DNA of 64,000 nucleotides from Sindora glabra (Eukaryota > Streptophyta > Magnoliopsida > Fabales > Fabaceae): contig CM035225.1 of the NCBI GenBank assembly GCA_020226215.1, positions 11,295,868-11,359,867 of the forward strand, given 5' to 3'. This document shows positions 22,454 to 34,065 of this stretch, piece after piece (positions within the stretch are counted from its first letter, which is position 1; each line of letters begins with the position of its first letter). The position numbers and the translations under genes were made by a program. The notes below the pieces were generated by a model. That model saw nothing but the letters and a program-made list of their open reading frames with translations. It was not told the origin of the DNA and did not search any database.

Positions 22454-23897
22454 TAGGGGTGGGCAAAAATTCGCAACCCAGTTCGACCCGCCTGAACCAA
22501 ACCATTTTGAACTAATTGGGTAGGTTTGGATCAGGTCAGACAGGGATATTTGGGTTGAAAGAGGGCATTTATGGGTTGAGATGTGCGGACACGGGTTCCG
22601 GATTTTTAACCTAGTTAAGCCCGTACCCGCCCGAAATTTAAATCTTCTTGCATTTTTACCTTTCCAAAGTGACTTGACGTGTGTGACTGATTTATCTGGC
22701 TGTGACTTTGACTGCATTGTAGCTTGCGACTGAAGACCTGGGCTAGTGGGCCTCCCTTGCGCGCGTCGTGCGCTGTTCTTGGCACTACGTCCACTGCATT
22801 GGCTAATGGGGGATCAAGACGACGTCGTTTGTACTCGCCCCATACGACATCGTTTAACTTGAGGTATATATGGCTGCATCAAAACTTAGCAGAGAAACCC
22901 TAGCCACAACACCCGTGCTGCCGTAAGCCCTCCTCGCCCTTGGTCCTCTGTCTCTCTCTTTTCCTTCGAAACCTTAGTAGAGTTGTAAGCCTTCCTCGGT
23001 CCCCTGTCTCTCTCTTTTTCTTTTACTCTTTGAAACCCTAGCAGAACCGCGATCACCCCTACACAGAGCAGAGCAAATGAAGGAGGAAGATTGACATTCG
23101 CTAGCCACACCCGTGAGCCATACTTGTGTCGTATTCAACTCTAGTTTTTTGCCAATATTTCAGAGTAGATGAAGAAGGAAGATTGACAAAAGCTAACTGA
23201 GTAGGTATGAAACATCTTTCACTTGTTTAATTTAGTTTTTCTTTGTTTTGCACTTCTGTTGTCATGAGTTTTCCTTAACCAGTTTTATTACCATTATTTA
23301 CAAGTTGGAGATCGAAATCCTGTTCGGTGAAGCTAGGGTTTCAGTTTTAAAAGGATAAACATGGACAAATGGACTGATTTACGCCATTACGGTTTCCCAT
23401 GTATGTCACTGTTAGCTATTTTTCAGAAGTTATGGGTTTTTTTTTGTTACAGGAGTAGTAGGATAAGCATATAGGAGCATGACAGAGGAGGAAGGCTTTT
23501 ATTGTTTTGGCCTTTTGTACCGTATCTTCTTTGATTCTCTGCTGCATTAGTTAAAAATTGAGAATCTTAAGAGACACTGTATTTTTTAGGTTAGTTGGAC
23601 TGATGGATATTAATTTATTATAGCCAGTTTGGCTAATATAAACAGTTTAATGTGTATGTGTTCTGCAGTCTGCACCATGTGATGTGCATTTTTTTTTAAA
23701 TTACCCAATTCTAAGTATAGGTCCATTATCAGAGTAAAAAAAAAATCTTAACCGGCCTAGCCTATTTAAAGCTGACCAACCTAGTGTAGCCCGGAAAAAA
23801 CGGGCCCAAAAAAATTCTGGGTGGAAATGGGTTGAGAAAGTCCAGCCCAAATTTTATCTGAACAGGTTACAAAAATGTCAAAACCCTGCCCGACCCG
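22454..23897 (+). mobile_element. hAT-like non-autonomous element carrying a promoter/leader-like segment
   Basis: The left end TAGGGGTGGGCAAAA is a typical plant hAT-type terminus. The right end read inverted is GGGTCGGGCAGGG. The flanks GTAGCAAG (22446-22453) and GTAGCAAT (23898-23905) agree at 7 of 8, fitting an 8-bp hAT target duplication. Both ends are rich in GACCCG/CGGGT words. The interior is unlike a transposase: it contains a TGGGCC site (22747), a TATATA near 22865, and AAACCCTA boxes near 22896 and 23032, followed by an intron-like stretch. This arrangement is familiar from promoters of plant ribosomal-protein and translation genes. A ~65-bp piece (TAAGCC..TCCTCG..CTGTCTCTCTC) is tandemly duplicated at 22924 and 22987. 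The capture of a gene's 5' end is my inference. Confidence 0.55.
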
Positions 23898-24344
23898 TAG
23901 CAATGCTATGAGTTTCTGTGGACAACTTATATATAGCAGCAATTGATACTCCTGAGCCGATAGTTTAAGTGGCTCCCGTTGAAAAAAAATATATATGAGA
24001 TAGTAATTTGGTTGAGTAAGCGGGTTAGGGGCTGGACGGAGGGCCGGAGCCCAATGGACCCAAGTGAAATTCAGTGTGGTTCAATTAGGAATTTTGGTTC
24101 GAAAGCACGAGTCCAATACTGTACTCAATAGTCAACGGGCCTCCAAAATTGCACATATTAATATATTGCATATGGGATTTAAATTTTTTAAAGTGTAAGA
24201 CACAGAATAAAGTAATATTATATTGTAGTAATTTTTAATTAAATTATAAGAATAAGTAATTATAAATTTAAAAATAATTTAAAATTCATTATTGTTTATC
24301 AATTTTTTAATCTTTAATTTTTCATCAATACTTAAAAAAGAAAA
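23898..24344. other. Intergenic DNA right of the hAT-like element
   Basis: A moderately GC-rich stretch to about 24150 with GGGTTAGGGGCTGG and GGAGCCCAATGGACCC words, then AT-rich. GATAGTTTAAGTGGCTCCCG followed by an A-run at 23957-23990 has a retroposon-tail look but no convincing box A/B pair. Confidence 0.4.
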
Positions 24345-24875
24345 AAGTACAAATTACCCTTTTCAATTTTGGGGTGTTAGATTTTACCTTCTTTAACTTT
24401 AGAAATTTAAAAATTATCCCTTTAAGCTTTACAAAACTTGGAATTGATACTTATTATTTACTTAAATAATTATTTTATTAAATTATATATTTTTATAAAT
24501 TTTTAAATAAAAATCATAATGTTATAGTATAATATATTTTTAATTATTTTTTAACATATAATTTTATGTTATATAATTAATAGACATTAAATTATGTATA
24601 AGGAATTTTAATTAAATACTTGCAAATAAAGTATAAAATTATATGTGAAAAATAAAAAAATAAATCAAAATCTTATGATATTGTAATTCTTGTTTAAAAA
24701 CTTTATAAAAAATAACATAATTTGATAAAAATAATTAATTAAATGGATAATAAGTGTTAATTCCAAATTTTATAAAGTATAAGAGAGTTATTTTCAAGTT
24801 TTTAAAATTAAAAGAGATAAAATTTAACTATCTCAAAGTTAAAGGATGTATTTTACATTTTTTACATTAAAATAT
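24345..24875. mobile_element. Foldback/MITE element with long inverted arms
   Basis: The left arm (about 24345-24480) and right arm (about 24740-24875) are inverted copies of each other over roughly 130 bp. Examples are CCTTCTTTAACTTTAGA against inverted CATCCTTTAACTTTGAGA, and CTTGGAATTGATACTTATTA against inverted TTTGGAATTAACACTTATTA. The AT-rich centre continues the symmetry. No frame. Structure fits a MULE-derived or foldback MITE. A target duplication is not resolvable in the AT-rich flanks. Confidence 0.65.
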
Positions 24876-25064
24876 TTTATTTCATTTTTAAAAGTGTTAT
24901 CTTATATTTTAGATGGGCTTAATTTACAATAATTCATATTTTTTAAAATTTAAGCAATAAGCTTAGGTTAAGCCAAAATAAAAAGTCAAATTTGGAAATT
25001 AAAAATATTAAAATGAAGCATATTTAGTTAATTGTAGTTTGTAAAAGCCATTAAAGCAAAAAGT

Positions 25065-25995
25065 CATGGAAGATGTTTGGCAATTGGCTTTTTAGGTGGA
25101 TTTTAACTAGTTTGATTAAAATCAACTAATTGACGTATTAAATATTAAATCGTCTTATTTAGTAATTAGTTGATTACTTTAATGGTTAGCTAATTAAATT
25201 AATTATTATTGATAATTAATTGTATTAATTTATTTGATCAATTTACTATCTTAATTATTTAAATAAGAATATTTGATAAAGTAAACTATTTATGATTAGC
25301 TATTTATATATAAAATAATATATAATGCATGCATATATTTTATGAATTATTTGAATTTTTTTATTTTAATAATATTTTAATATTTTAAATTCTATATATT
25401 ATTTAGGAGATTCAATTTTCTCATAATAGTATATTATTATAATTTATTATATGTTAAATATTTTTTAAAATTAAATTAATATAAGTTTTATATTTATTAA
25501 ATTACTTTTTAAGAAATTAATAATTATAATTTTTTAATTTTCATATAAAAATAAGTATTATAATTTTTTATAGATTGATAGTAGGAGAAATGAGAAGATT
25601 GATTAGAAAGTATTTTTTTGAAGGATAAAATGAAAAATATAAAAATTTAATTTCCATATAACATAAATATTATAATTTTCATGTAAAAAATAAATATTAA
25701 TTTTTATATAAAAATAAATATTATATATTAGTTGCTTTTTTTAGAAGGATAAAATAGAAAATATGAAAATTAATCAAAGATAATTTATTTTTTTTAAATT
25801 AGTTAATTCTAAAACACTATTTCTATTAACTTTTTGCAAATGATGATTTGGAAGAAAATCTGCTGATTACCAAATACTAAAATTAGCTAATTTTAGTTAA
25901 ACTAGTCAAAAGTTATCTAAACAACTAACTGTCAACCATCTTTATTAGTTGATTTTAGTGTCTGACAATTAGTTGATTACCTTCCAAACCACTAT
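25065..25995. mobile_element. Probable foldback element, AT-rich
   Basis: The left part (GATGTTTGGCAATTGGC near 25071, then ATCAACTAATTGACG) and the right part (AATTAGTTGATTACC near 25968, CAAACCACTATTTGC) are inverted relatives. TAGTTGATT and AATCAACTA words recur. GTTTGG...CCAAAC ends are common in plant hAT-type MITEs. The limits are approximate, and two nested elements are possible (an inner GATTACCAAATAC end lies near 25864). Confidence 0.4.
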
Positions 25996-26453
25996 TTGCA
26001 AAAAGCTGTTAGTATTTTGAAATTAACTAATTTGAGAAAAGTTTAAATTATCTCTTGATTATATTTTTTTTATAAATATATATCATTATAATTTATTATA
26101 TATTAAATATTTGAGTATTATTTTATTTTAATAATATTTTATTATTTGGATTCTATATATTATTTCATAAATTAAAATTATTATAAATAATATATCATTA
26201 TATTTATATTCTTATATGTTATTTTAGATATAAATAACTAATTATAAAGAATTGATTTTATTGAATATTTTTATTTAAATAATTAATACAATTAATTAAT
26301 TAAATTAATTAATACAATTGACTATTAACTAATAATTAATTATTAATATAATCAATCAATTATTAAACAAGGGCAGGGCATGTAATAAGAAGTTTATTAT
26401 AGTTGTTTTGAATGAAAGGTAAGTTACATGTGATAATTTACTTTGGGTTGTTG

Positions 26454-26890
26454 CTAGACATATAAAATGAGTGGAGCAAACTTATATGAGCTTAACTCGT
26501 GAATGCTTTTGTCCATGTGGGCTTACCCACACAAGTTTGCATTAAATGTGAGTTTTATATTAGGTTGCTTGCACTACATGCAAGGCAGTGTAGGCGGTCT
26601 ATATTTTTTATATTTTTATTAATTATTTTATTTTATAATTTATAAATTATATTCTAATATTTTAATTTTTATTGAATTATTTAGATAAAAAAATTGGATT
26701 AGAATATAAAAATTAGATTAAGTTTGTTAGAAAGTAATTTAATTGAATTATATATATATATTAGGTCTAAGTATAAGAAAAAAATAATTAAAAAATTAAT
26801 TTTTTATCCACGGTCAAACTTGCACAAACTCACATTAAATACAGACAATGTGAGTAGCTTGTGGTCATAAGTCTCATTTTACATGTCTAA
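26454..26890. mobile_element. MITE with inverted ends CTAGACATATAAAATGAG
   Basis: The left end CTAGACATATAAAATGAG and the inverted right end TTAGACATGTAAAATGAG match at 16 of 18. Further in, AAGTTTGCATTAAATGTGAG on the left pairs with an inverted CACAAACTCACATTAAAT on the right, so the inner arms are also symmetric. TTGTTG and TTGTTA flank the ends. The interior is AT-rich without a frame. Confidence 0.65.
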
Positions 26891-27757
26891 TTGTTATCTC
26901 TTTTGGCAGTCTTCCAAGGAGCCTTATTGGATATTATAAATTATAGAATCAAGAATCAATTTATTTATAATTTTTTTATTTATATTTATGAATCTAATTC
27001 TAAATAATTATTTCTTACAACTTCTTCTTAATTGGGTGTAAGTGTCCTTTTTTTAAAAAAAATTATATGTATGCATTTTATCTTATTAAATAAGAGATAA
27101 TTAAAGTCATGTTTTAATTAAATATATAAATTGTGCATGTAAGTAAGAATAAAGTGTTTATAATGACAATTTAAAATGAATGAAGGATTCGTAATTAAAG
27201 AATATATCTTTATTATTTATTAAATTTAACATAATCCAAAATATAAGAAAATGAAATGAAATTCCATTTTAGAACTAAATAGGTACACGCATATATTTGG
27301 TATGTTTCAAAACAATCTTAACATTCTTGCTTCCACCGCCATTAATATACAGAATTCAAAATCTCTTGAATTCTCTGACATGCTACATAAAGAGTGTGCT
27401 GCAACGTGGTTGGCATTCGGCAGATTGCCAGATTCTGCCTGGCTGGTTATTGAACAAGGTAAAAGCATTTTTTTTTTCAACTAAATTTTCCATTTTTCCA
27501 CTTTTTTTTCCTTTTTTAGTTTTTTTCAAAATGGTGCTTCCACGTTCCACCCAATCGATTTCTTTGTTGGTTAAATTTTTCCATTTTTGTATAATTTTTT
27601 TTTTACATTGATTCCTCCGTCTTTCTTGGAGACAAACGTCATGTTTCCCGATCAAACCAACTTTACCTACCTTTTTTATATTCTCTCGTCATGACTCTTC
27701 TTCGATTGTTTGCTCCAATCCTATTGCAACAATACCCATTTGAGTTTCAGCTCTTCA
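26891..27757 (+). promoter_or_regulatory. Upstream region and 5' leader of the carbonic anhydrase gene
   Basis: AT-rich to about 27290, then a less AT-rich stretch that should contain the promoter and transcription start of the carbonic anhydrase gene. The leader just before the start codon contains pyrimidine-rich pieces (CTCTCGTCATGACTCTTCTT, with an out-of-frame ATG at 27691). No canonical TATA box was identified at a fitting distance. The 60-codon frame at 27302-27484 shows no family features and is probably not a gene. Confidence 0.4.
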
Positions 27758-30700
27758 ATGGCTACTCCTCCACTACTCTCGGTTTCTAGAGATCTCTTTG
27801 TTTCAAATTCTTTCGCTTTTCGATCCAATTCCTGCATTGAGATTGGTAGTGCTGGATTGAAGGATTCCAAGGTATTTCAATATCTTATTTTGCTCCTTTT
27901 TTAAAGACTAATAACTCATTTTACTGATACCGCTGTTGCAGATCTTTGGTCCTAAGCTAAGGTCAGGGAGAATCGTCCAGAACCAGTTGAAAAGGCTGAC
28001 GACTTTAAGGTGAGTGACCAACTGTCTCAGCAATCTGCCAAAAAGTTGTTAGATTTGACTAATTGGCTAGTCTCTCGGAGATTTGCAGACTGCAATTTAC
28101 TGGCATATATAGATTAGAATGCTTATAAAATTTAAAATTTGTCTTAAATTTCAGTAATCGTAGAAATTTTAAAGGATATTAAGAATTTGGTCTTAAGATA
28201 TCCTTGTGATGTCTAGGAGTTTCATTATACAGAACTTAAGTGATTGCCTGTTTTTTTTATAACTTCAAATTCAGTGGTCACCAATCTGTAAAATGATTGA
28301 TTCTTTGTCATTTTGTGTAATTCATTCCAATAGACCTTGAAGCTACTATATGACTTCACAAGTATAAAGGTGGTACATTTAACTGATTTCTTAATCTGCT
28401 AGCATGTTTGTTTTTGGTTGCTACAACATTTTTCTCTGATGTTTGCAGGAGTAGTCAAGGTTTAACTTTAAAGGCTTCTAGAGAGCCTTCAGGATTTCGG
28501 CAATTTGAAAACAGAAAGCTGGACACCATGACCGAAGCTGAGAATGAATTTGACTTATTCAATGATATGAAAGAGAGATTTCTAAGTTTTAAGAAGAACA
28601 AATACATGTAAGCTTCAGAAAAGCTTGTTTAAAAAACTTTTTCTTCTCTTAGTTAGAAAAGAAAGAAACTTCTTGAATGCTTGTTCTGTTGTTTGGCAGG
28701 AAAGACACAGAGCAGTTTCAAAATCTTGCCAGTGGTCAAGCACCAAAAGTGATTATTCTTCCTCTTTCTCTCTGTCCCCTTCCCCCTTTCGGTTAAGCTT
28801 TTGTCTTTTATTGATTCATAGTTTATTTTTTAGCCTGTTGGGTCCATTTTTCAATTTTGTCTAAAGAATCCTCAGCAAAAACTTGGGTTCTTACTTGACT
28901 AACAATTCCAAGAACAGTTCATGGTCATTGCCTGTGCAGATTCTAGGGTTTGCCCCTCTAATATTTTAGGATTTCAACCTGGAGAGGCATTCATGATTCG
29001 CAATGTTGCTAACTTGGTACCTTCATTTGAGGTATATTTTTCCCTGCTATTGAATTATGGTGGTTGTATCTGTCAATAATTTAGTACCATTGCCATTTGC
29101 CAATATGTTGGAGACGTATATTCTGCTTGTGCATTCTTAATCCTGTCATCCCTGATACAGAGTGGACCCTCAGAAACAAATGCTGCATTAGAATTTGCCG
29201 TGAATACTCTTAAAGTAAGCACTTTTCTCTGCAAAGTACAAGGCATGATCCATGTTCTTCTTTTGAATATTTTTAATCCTTTGGTTCATTTATTTATTTA
29301 TTTTATAGAATTGGAGAAAGGAAAGAAGAGTTACAATAAGGAGAAGGTCAGGGATCCTCCTGAACAAATACAGGCTCTTCCCATTTATTGATTTACTTCT
29401 ACAGTTTCTTTTGGCTATTACTTGTGTATTTGTTTAGTTTAGAGTTTTTGACAAGACACCCAGCTCAGCTTATTTGTTAATGGTATTTTGGTGTAAGTTG
29501 AAATACAATTGAGATGGAGTATAAATTGAGGTCTAAGACTTTGAATTTACTTTGATCTATTGACTTATTAGAATCAGAATAGAAACTGGTTTTTGTTACA
29601 GTACTGATCATTGTTAAGCATGGGATATTAAAATCCAATCAGACACGTAGAGTCAAATGTTGTTAATAAGACTGCAAATAGCTTTGGTTGTCTGATATAT
29701 CTACAAAATATATAGTATCTAAGATGCTCATGGTGTTCTACATATCATGATCAGCTGGTCAGAAAACTTCCACTTGTGGACCACCGTATGAAGATTAAAG
29801 TTACTGTTATTGCAGGTAGAGAACCTCATGGTTATTGGCCACAGCTGCTGTGGGGGAATTCGCGCCCTTATGAGTATGGAAGATGATGCAAATGCAAGGT
29901 TGAATTGTGTACTACTTTCAAATATTGATTGTCATTTTCCATTTGCTTTTGGTTAAAACGTGGTGTACATTTCTCACTTGGTTATTTCATTAGCAGTAGC
30001 TTTATAACAAGTTGGGTTGTCGTTGGGAAAAATGCAAGAATAAAAACTGAAGCTGCTGCATCCAGCCTCAGCTTTGACCAGAAGTGCAAGCACTGTGAGA
30101 AGGTGATATCTTGTGTCCTTGATTTAGAATCTTAGATATGAAATTCCATCTGATTGTTGAAATTTCACAGAAGTGGATAATGTGAACTTTGTGTCCCCTT
30201 TGGGTAGATATATAACTTTTGACAGTTCCGAGATTCCATGAGGTTTAAGTGGAGAACCCTTCTGATTTAAAGACAAAAATAATCTTTAGATCTCAATTTG
30301 GAGGCTTCAGTTGATGCCATTTATAGTCTGACAATAAAAAAAAAATGAAATTGGGCATAATTATTGCACCCATGAATGTCATTACTTCTGGATAAACTTT
30401 CCTCCTGTTTTGCTTCTTGAGTATCCTGAGCCTCAGCACATGTCTGAAATTCAGATCTTTATAAATTCTGTACTTATAAAAAATGAGATCTTGATTCATT
30501 AGAAATAAACTGTATTTCTCTTTTCCTGATTGCTTGGGATTTTCATTGACTGCCTCCACTTCCATCAGTTTCTGTTTGTCATTACTGATGCTGTCTAACT
30601 AGTAGGAGCCTTGCAATGTTATGCCAGATTCATAAAGTTGATGGTGTTGATTTTTTTTTTCCATTTTTTCCCTTTTTTTTACAGGAATCAGTCAACCATT

Positions 30701-30885
30701 CCATATCAAACCTTCTTACTTACCCATGGATAGAAGAAAAGGTTGCGAAAGGAGAACTGTCTATTCATGGTGGCTACTACGACTTCGTTGAGTGTACATT
30801 TGAGAAATGGACATTGGATTACACAGAGACCAAAATGAGGGGATGTGACTTTCTTACACTAAAGGACAGAATGTTTTGGCGCTGA
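27758..30885 (+). CDS. Beta carbonic anhydrase, plastid-targeted type (9 exons)
   Basis: Zinc enzyme that interconverts CO2 and bicarbonate. Exons: 27758-27871, 27942-28009, 28449-28607, 28700-28748, 28918-29031, 29161-29214, 29816-29898, 29997-30102, 30685-30885. All borders are GT/AG, the phases join, and the product is 315 aa. The serine-rich N-terminus (MATPPLLSVSRDLFVSNSFA) looks like a plastid transit peptide, though mitochondrial import cannot be excluded. The catalytic core is intact: ACADSRVCPS gives zinc ligand Cys136 and the Asp138/Arg140 pair, and GHSCCGGIRALM gives His195 and Cys198. The SGPSETNAALEFAVNTLKVE segment resembles Arabidopsis BCA5/BCA6 rather than the abundant BCA1-4 type. 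The end is FEKWTLDYTETK...DRMFWR. An in-frame extension upstream of 27758 lacks an ATG, so this start is preferred. Confidence 0.95.
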
Positions 30886-31419
30886 ATTCTTCTATCTGTA
30901 TTCCTGTTCATTGTGTCTGTCTTAATAATTTGTAGTGAGAACTTTAAAGCACAGGCTAAATTATGTATCGTGTACAATTTTAATATAATAATGTTGAATT
31001 GAATTTGAGGAGTTCCTACAATGTCAATGTGTTCATCTATCCGTGTCTTCTATTTTCTTCTTCTTTCAAGTTTTTAAGATGATAAAAAACACAGGAAGGT
31101 CATAATATGCAGTATGCTTTATGAAGCTTGTCATAGTTTGTGAACTAAAACCTTAAAACTGTCAGTCGGGCCCAAAATGGGACTTTGGCAAAAGGCTAGC
31201 TGCCTCCCAATCTCCTAATTACATAAAACTATATAATATAAAAATTCAACCTGATTTGAAAATAACGTGCTTTTGAATCTTTGATGATTTATGTATCTAT
31301 TTATGATTTTTGTTATATTTTCTTCAGCATGGTGGTGAAGAAGTTGTAATGATTTTGTTTAACTGGCTATGATAAAGACTTATCCTTTGTAGTCCATTTT
31401 AATTATAACATTATATAAT
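30886..31419. other. 3' flank of the carbonic anhydrase gene
   Basis: Contains the 3' UTR; AATATAATAATG near 30982 is a possible polyadenylation signal. The rest is AT-rich with no further gene. Confidence 0.5.
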
Positions 31420-31617
31420 TTTTGTCTACTTGTAGAACCTCAAATTTGTTCTTTTCTAGCTTCACCTTAAATTGAATGAGCAGATTCTGAAATTTTGCGA
31501 GTGCTGTATAGAAAATAGAAGTTTGCAGTGAAAAGAGGGAGATTCTGGCAGTATACCACTAAGTTCTCGTAATTTTTCACGTTTTCATCTAAAGAAGAAA
31601 ATGAAGGAGAAAAAAAA
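31420..31617 (-). repeat. Isolated copy of the 3' region of the proline-rich protein gene
   Basis: This segment (GTCTACTTGTAGAACCTCAA, then TTCTTTTCTAGCTTCACC and GCAGATTCTGAAATTTTGCG) is nearly the same as 36565-36755, which lies just downstream of the minus-strand proline-rich protein gene. Similarity stops around ATGAAGGAGAAAA, before the coding part. No proline-rich frame follows on the minus strand. It is therefore a truncated duplicate, orientation matching the minus-strand gene. Confidence 0.8.
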
Positions 31618-32265
31618 TTGTAGATTGCAGCTGAGGCTCAAATCATGTTAATATCTTAGCTATTCATGATAATTTACTCTCGGTTAAAATTCTACTAGCC
31701 ATAAATTGCTATGTTTGTTATTATGCTATGATGGACAGCATTTAAACAGAATAAGTAACTTAATACTAGATTCACAATTTTACTATTTTTTTTTTCATTT
31801 TATCCAAGGATTTTGATATCCGGCAAGTTATTTTAGATTTCTGACTAATTTAAAGTTGAAACATGTTGGGTTTTTTTTTAGGAGACAAAACTATCTTAGC
31901 AACAATTTTTTTTATTTACGAAGCTCAAATCCAATACTTTATTTAAGGAGATTGAGTTCTCAACCATTCAAATCAATTGTCATTATTATAATAAATAATT
32001 GAATATAACAAATTATCTATTCAAAAATATTTTAGTAGCAGGTTATTTTTTCAATAAATAATATAGTAATTATCAATAATATGTGATTAATTATCAATAA
32101 TATAGTAATTATCTCAAGGCATTATGGCAAAAGTAAAGGTCATGTTTTCTCAATGGCAATGGACCTTCTCATAATTTTAATCTAATCCATATAACTAATG
32201 CCATGAGAGCTTGGTAGTTAGAGAGGGTTCATGCCTTACTCATCAGAAAAATGATTTGCATAAGT
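31618..32265. other. Intergenic DNA with tRNA-like promoter boxes at its right end
   Basis: AT-rich without a gene. At 32204-32280 GAGAGCTTGGTAGTTAGAG resembles a Pol III box A, and AGTTTGAATTC about 50 bp later resembles box B, the layout of tRNA-derived SINEs. The LINE at 32283 interrupts it. Confidence 0.4.
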
Positions 32266-32282
32266 TTGAATTCAACACTTTC
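32266..32282. repeat. Target-site duplication of LINE, left copy
   Basis: TTTGAATTCAACACTTT occurs here and, identical, at 33869-33885. The 17-bp direct repeat brackets the minus-strand LINE. Confidence 0.85.
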
Positions 32283-33868
32283 TTTTTTGGGTAGAAATCT
32301 GGAAATTCATAAGTAGTCATCTGCCACTACTATTAGCCAAAAGATATAACATAACACCTGAAAGAGGGAGGGTATAATATTCAATACATTACAATTATTT
32401 ATTGCATTTTTGGCTATACAGTTTGTCATAAAATTTGCTTCTTTATAGATATACTTAACTTCAAGTGATCCCAATTTGTGTAGAAGATCTTTGTAGTCTT
32501 TAACCAAACTATAAACATTGATAGAAGGTAGTTGAGATTACTGATAAAGTATTCAACTCCATAATTATTAGGAGCAAACATTTATTATAGGCTAGAAGAA
32601 GCTCATCCCTCAATTCATATAGTTCAACCATATAATTGGAGCATACTTTTAATTCTTTGTTACAACCTACTACTTAATACCCAACACTATTTCTAATAAT
32701 TACTAAACATGTTACTGATCCTAAATAACTTTTGGTAGCACCATCTATGTTTAGCTTAAAGAAACCCATGAAAGAAGGCTCCCATCTAATCTCCTTAACT
32801 AATAGTTGAGTTTGTATTTTATTAGGTGCCATAATGGCCTAAAATTTAATAGCTTTAGAAATACTCATTTTTTTTATGTCATAACATCCTTAGTTGTCTT
32901 TGAAAACATTTTTGTTTCTACAAAGTCGTAGGTTCTGATAGCACAAGAGAAGATAATGGCCCAAAGGACATTGAGGTTAACACTCAAGATAGAGGACGAT
33001 AAGTTATACCTTAACTAAATAGTAAAATCAAAATGAAAGGAAGAATACAAGATATTGAAATCTAAAAATTGTCTCGAAATTTCATTATTGTGGGACATTC
33101 TCCTAAAATATGGGTAATAGGCTTAATGCCACCTTCACAAGATAAGTAAGACAAAGAGAAATTCATATCTCTACTACTTAAAAGGTCTCTTATTGGATTT
33201 TTATTCAAAATAGTTTGCTAAATAAAGAAGTGTATCTTTGATAAAGTTGGAACTTTCCAAATCCATTCAAACTACATACCTGGAAAAAGAGGATTAGTTG
33301 CTTTTAGAAAGTTATATATACTTTTAATAGTACATTGACTAGATTTAGATAATCTCCATACCAATTTATCCTCTTTCCTAGTAAGGCTAAAAGGAATATC
33401 AAGAATACTCATAACTACTCTTTTAGGAAGACTAAAGGATATACGTTCAAAATCTTAAACTCCTTTATTGATAAAGGATCCTAAATGCATTTTCTCAAGT
33501 GTCTTAAACTAGTCCAGTTATCATGCCAGAAGTTAACTTTATGCTTATTACCTATTACCCATCTTAGACTAGCAGAAATAACTTCATAGGTGCATTTTAA
33601 AGCCTTCCAATTTTGAGAACAAATAACATTTCTTTTTGAGTTTCCATCCATGTTTAAAGGAAGGTATTTTTTCCTTAAGACCTGAACCCACAAAACTTGG
33701 CTATTATAAATGAATTGCCAGGCCAACTTGCCAAGCATGGCAACATTGATAACAAAAAATTCTCGAATACCTAGACCTCCCACATTTCTTGGAAAAGTAA
33801 CAACATCCATTTAACTAGTGGCATCTTTTAATTATCAAAAGAACCACCCCACAAAAAATTACTAATAA
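32283..33868 (-). mobile_element. 5'-truncated L1-type LINE
   Basis: Minus-strand non-LTR retrotransposon fossil of 1586 bp. From its 5' side: FLWGGSFDN, an in-frame stop, KMPLVKW and then MDVVTFPRNVGGLGIREFF (about 33865-33750), the region after the reverse transcriptase of plant L1 elements. Next come LAWQF, VLRKKYL and VIGNKHKVNFWHDNW. Toward the 3' end (32307-32507) LEVKYIYKEANFMTNCIAK matches the end of the RNase H domain found in many plant LINEs. The reverse transcriptase core is absent, so the copy is 5'-truncated. The 3' end is a short A-run (T-run at 32285-32290). Perfect 17-bp target duplications flank it. Confidence 0.85.
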
Positions 33869-33885
33869 TTTGAATTCAACACTTT
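33869..33885. repeat. Target-site duplication of LINE, right copy
   Basis: Identical to 32266-32282. Confidence 0.85.
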
Positions 33886-34065
33886 TGTGTCTTACACAAT
33901 GCATCAATTTTTGTAAATAGAATCATGCATCTAAATGAATATATTTCTTTGTTTTCACGGTGAGTGAGACAAATGCTAATAGAGTGGTTGGGAAGTAATT
34001 CTTATGTAATTAAGTAACTATTAGTCAATAATCTTTATGACCTTAAAATTATTTGTATTTACTAG

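Noticed and set aside
22394..23110. Frames of 107 and 74 aa on the minus strand
   Set aside because: They span the end and leader-like part of a hAT-like element and show no domain.
22890..23345. AAACCCTA repeats as interstitial telomere sequence
   Set aside because: They are single, spaced copies with promoter context, not a tandem telomere array.
27302..27484. 60-aa frame upstream of the carbonic anhydrase
   Set aside because: No motifs, and it ends in a poly-T-encoded Phe run; more likely promoter or leader sequence.
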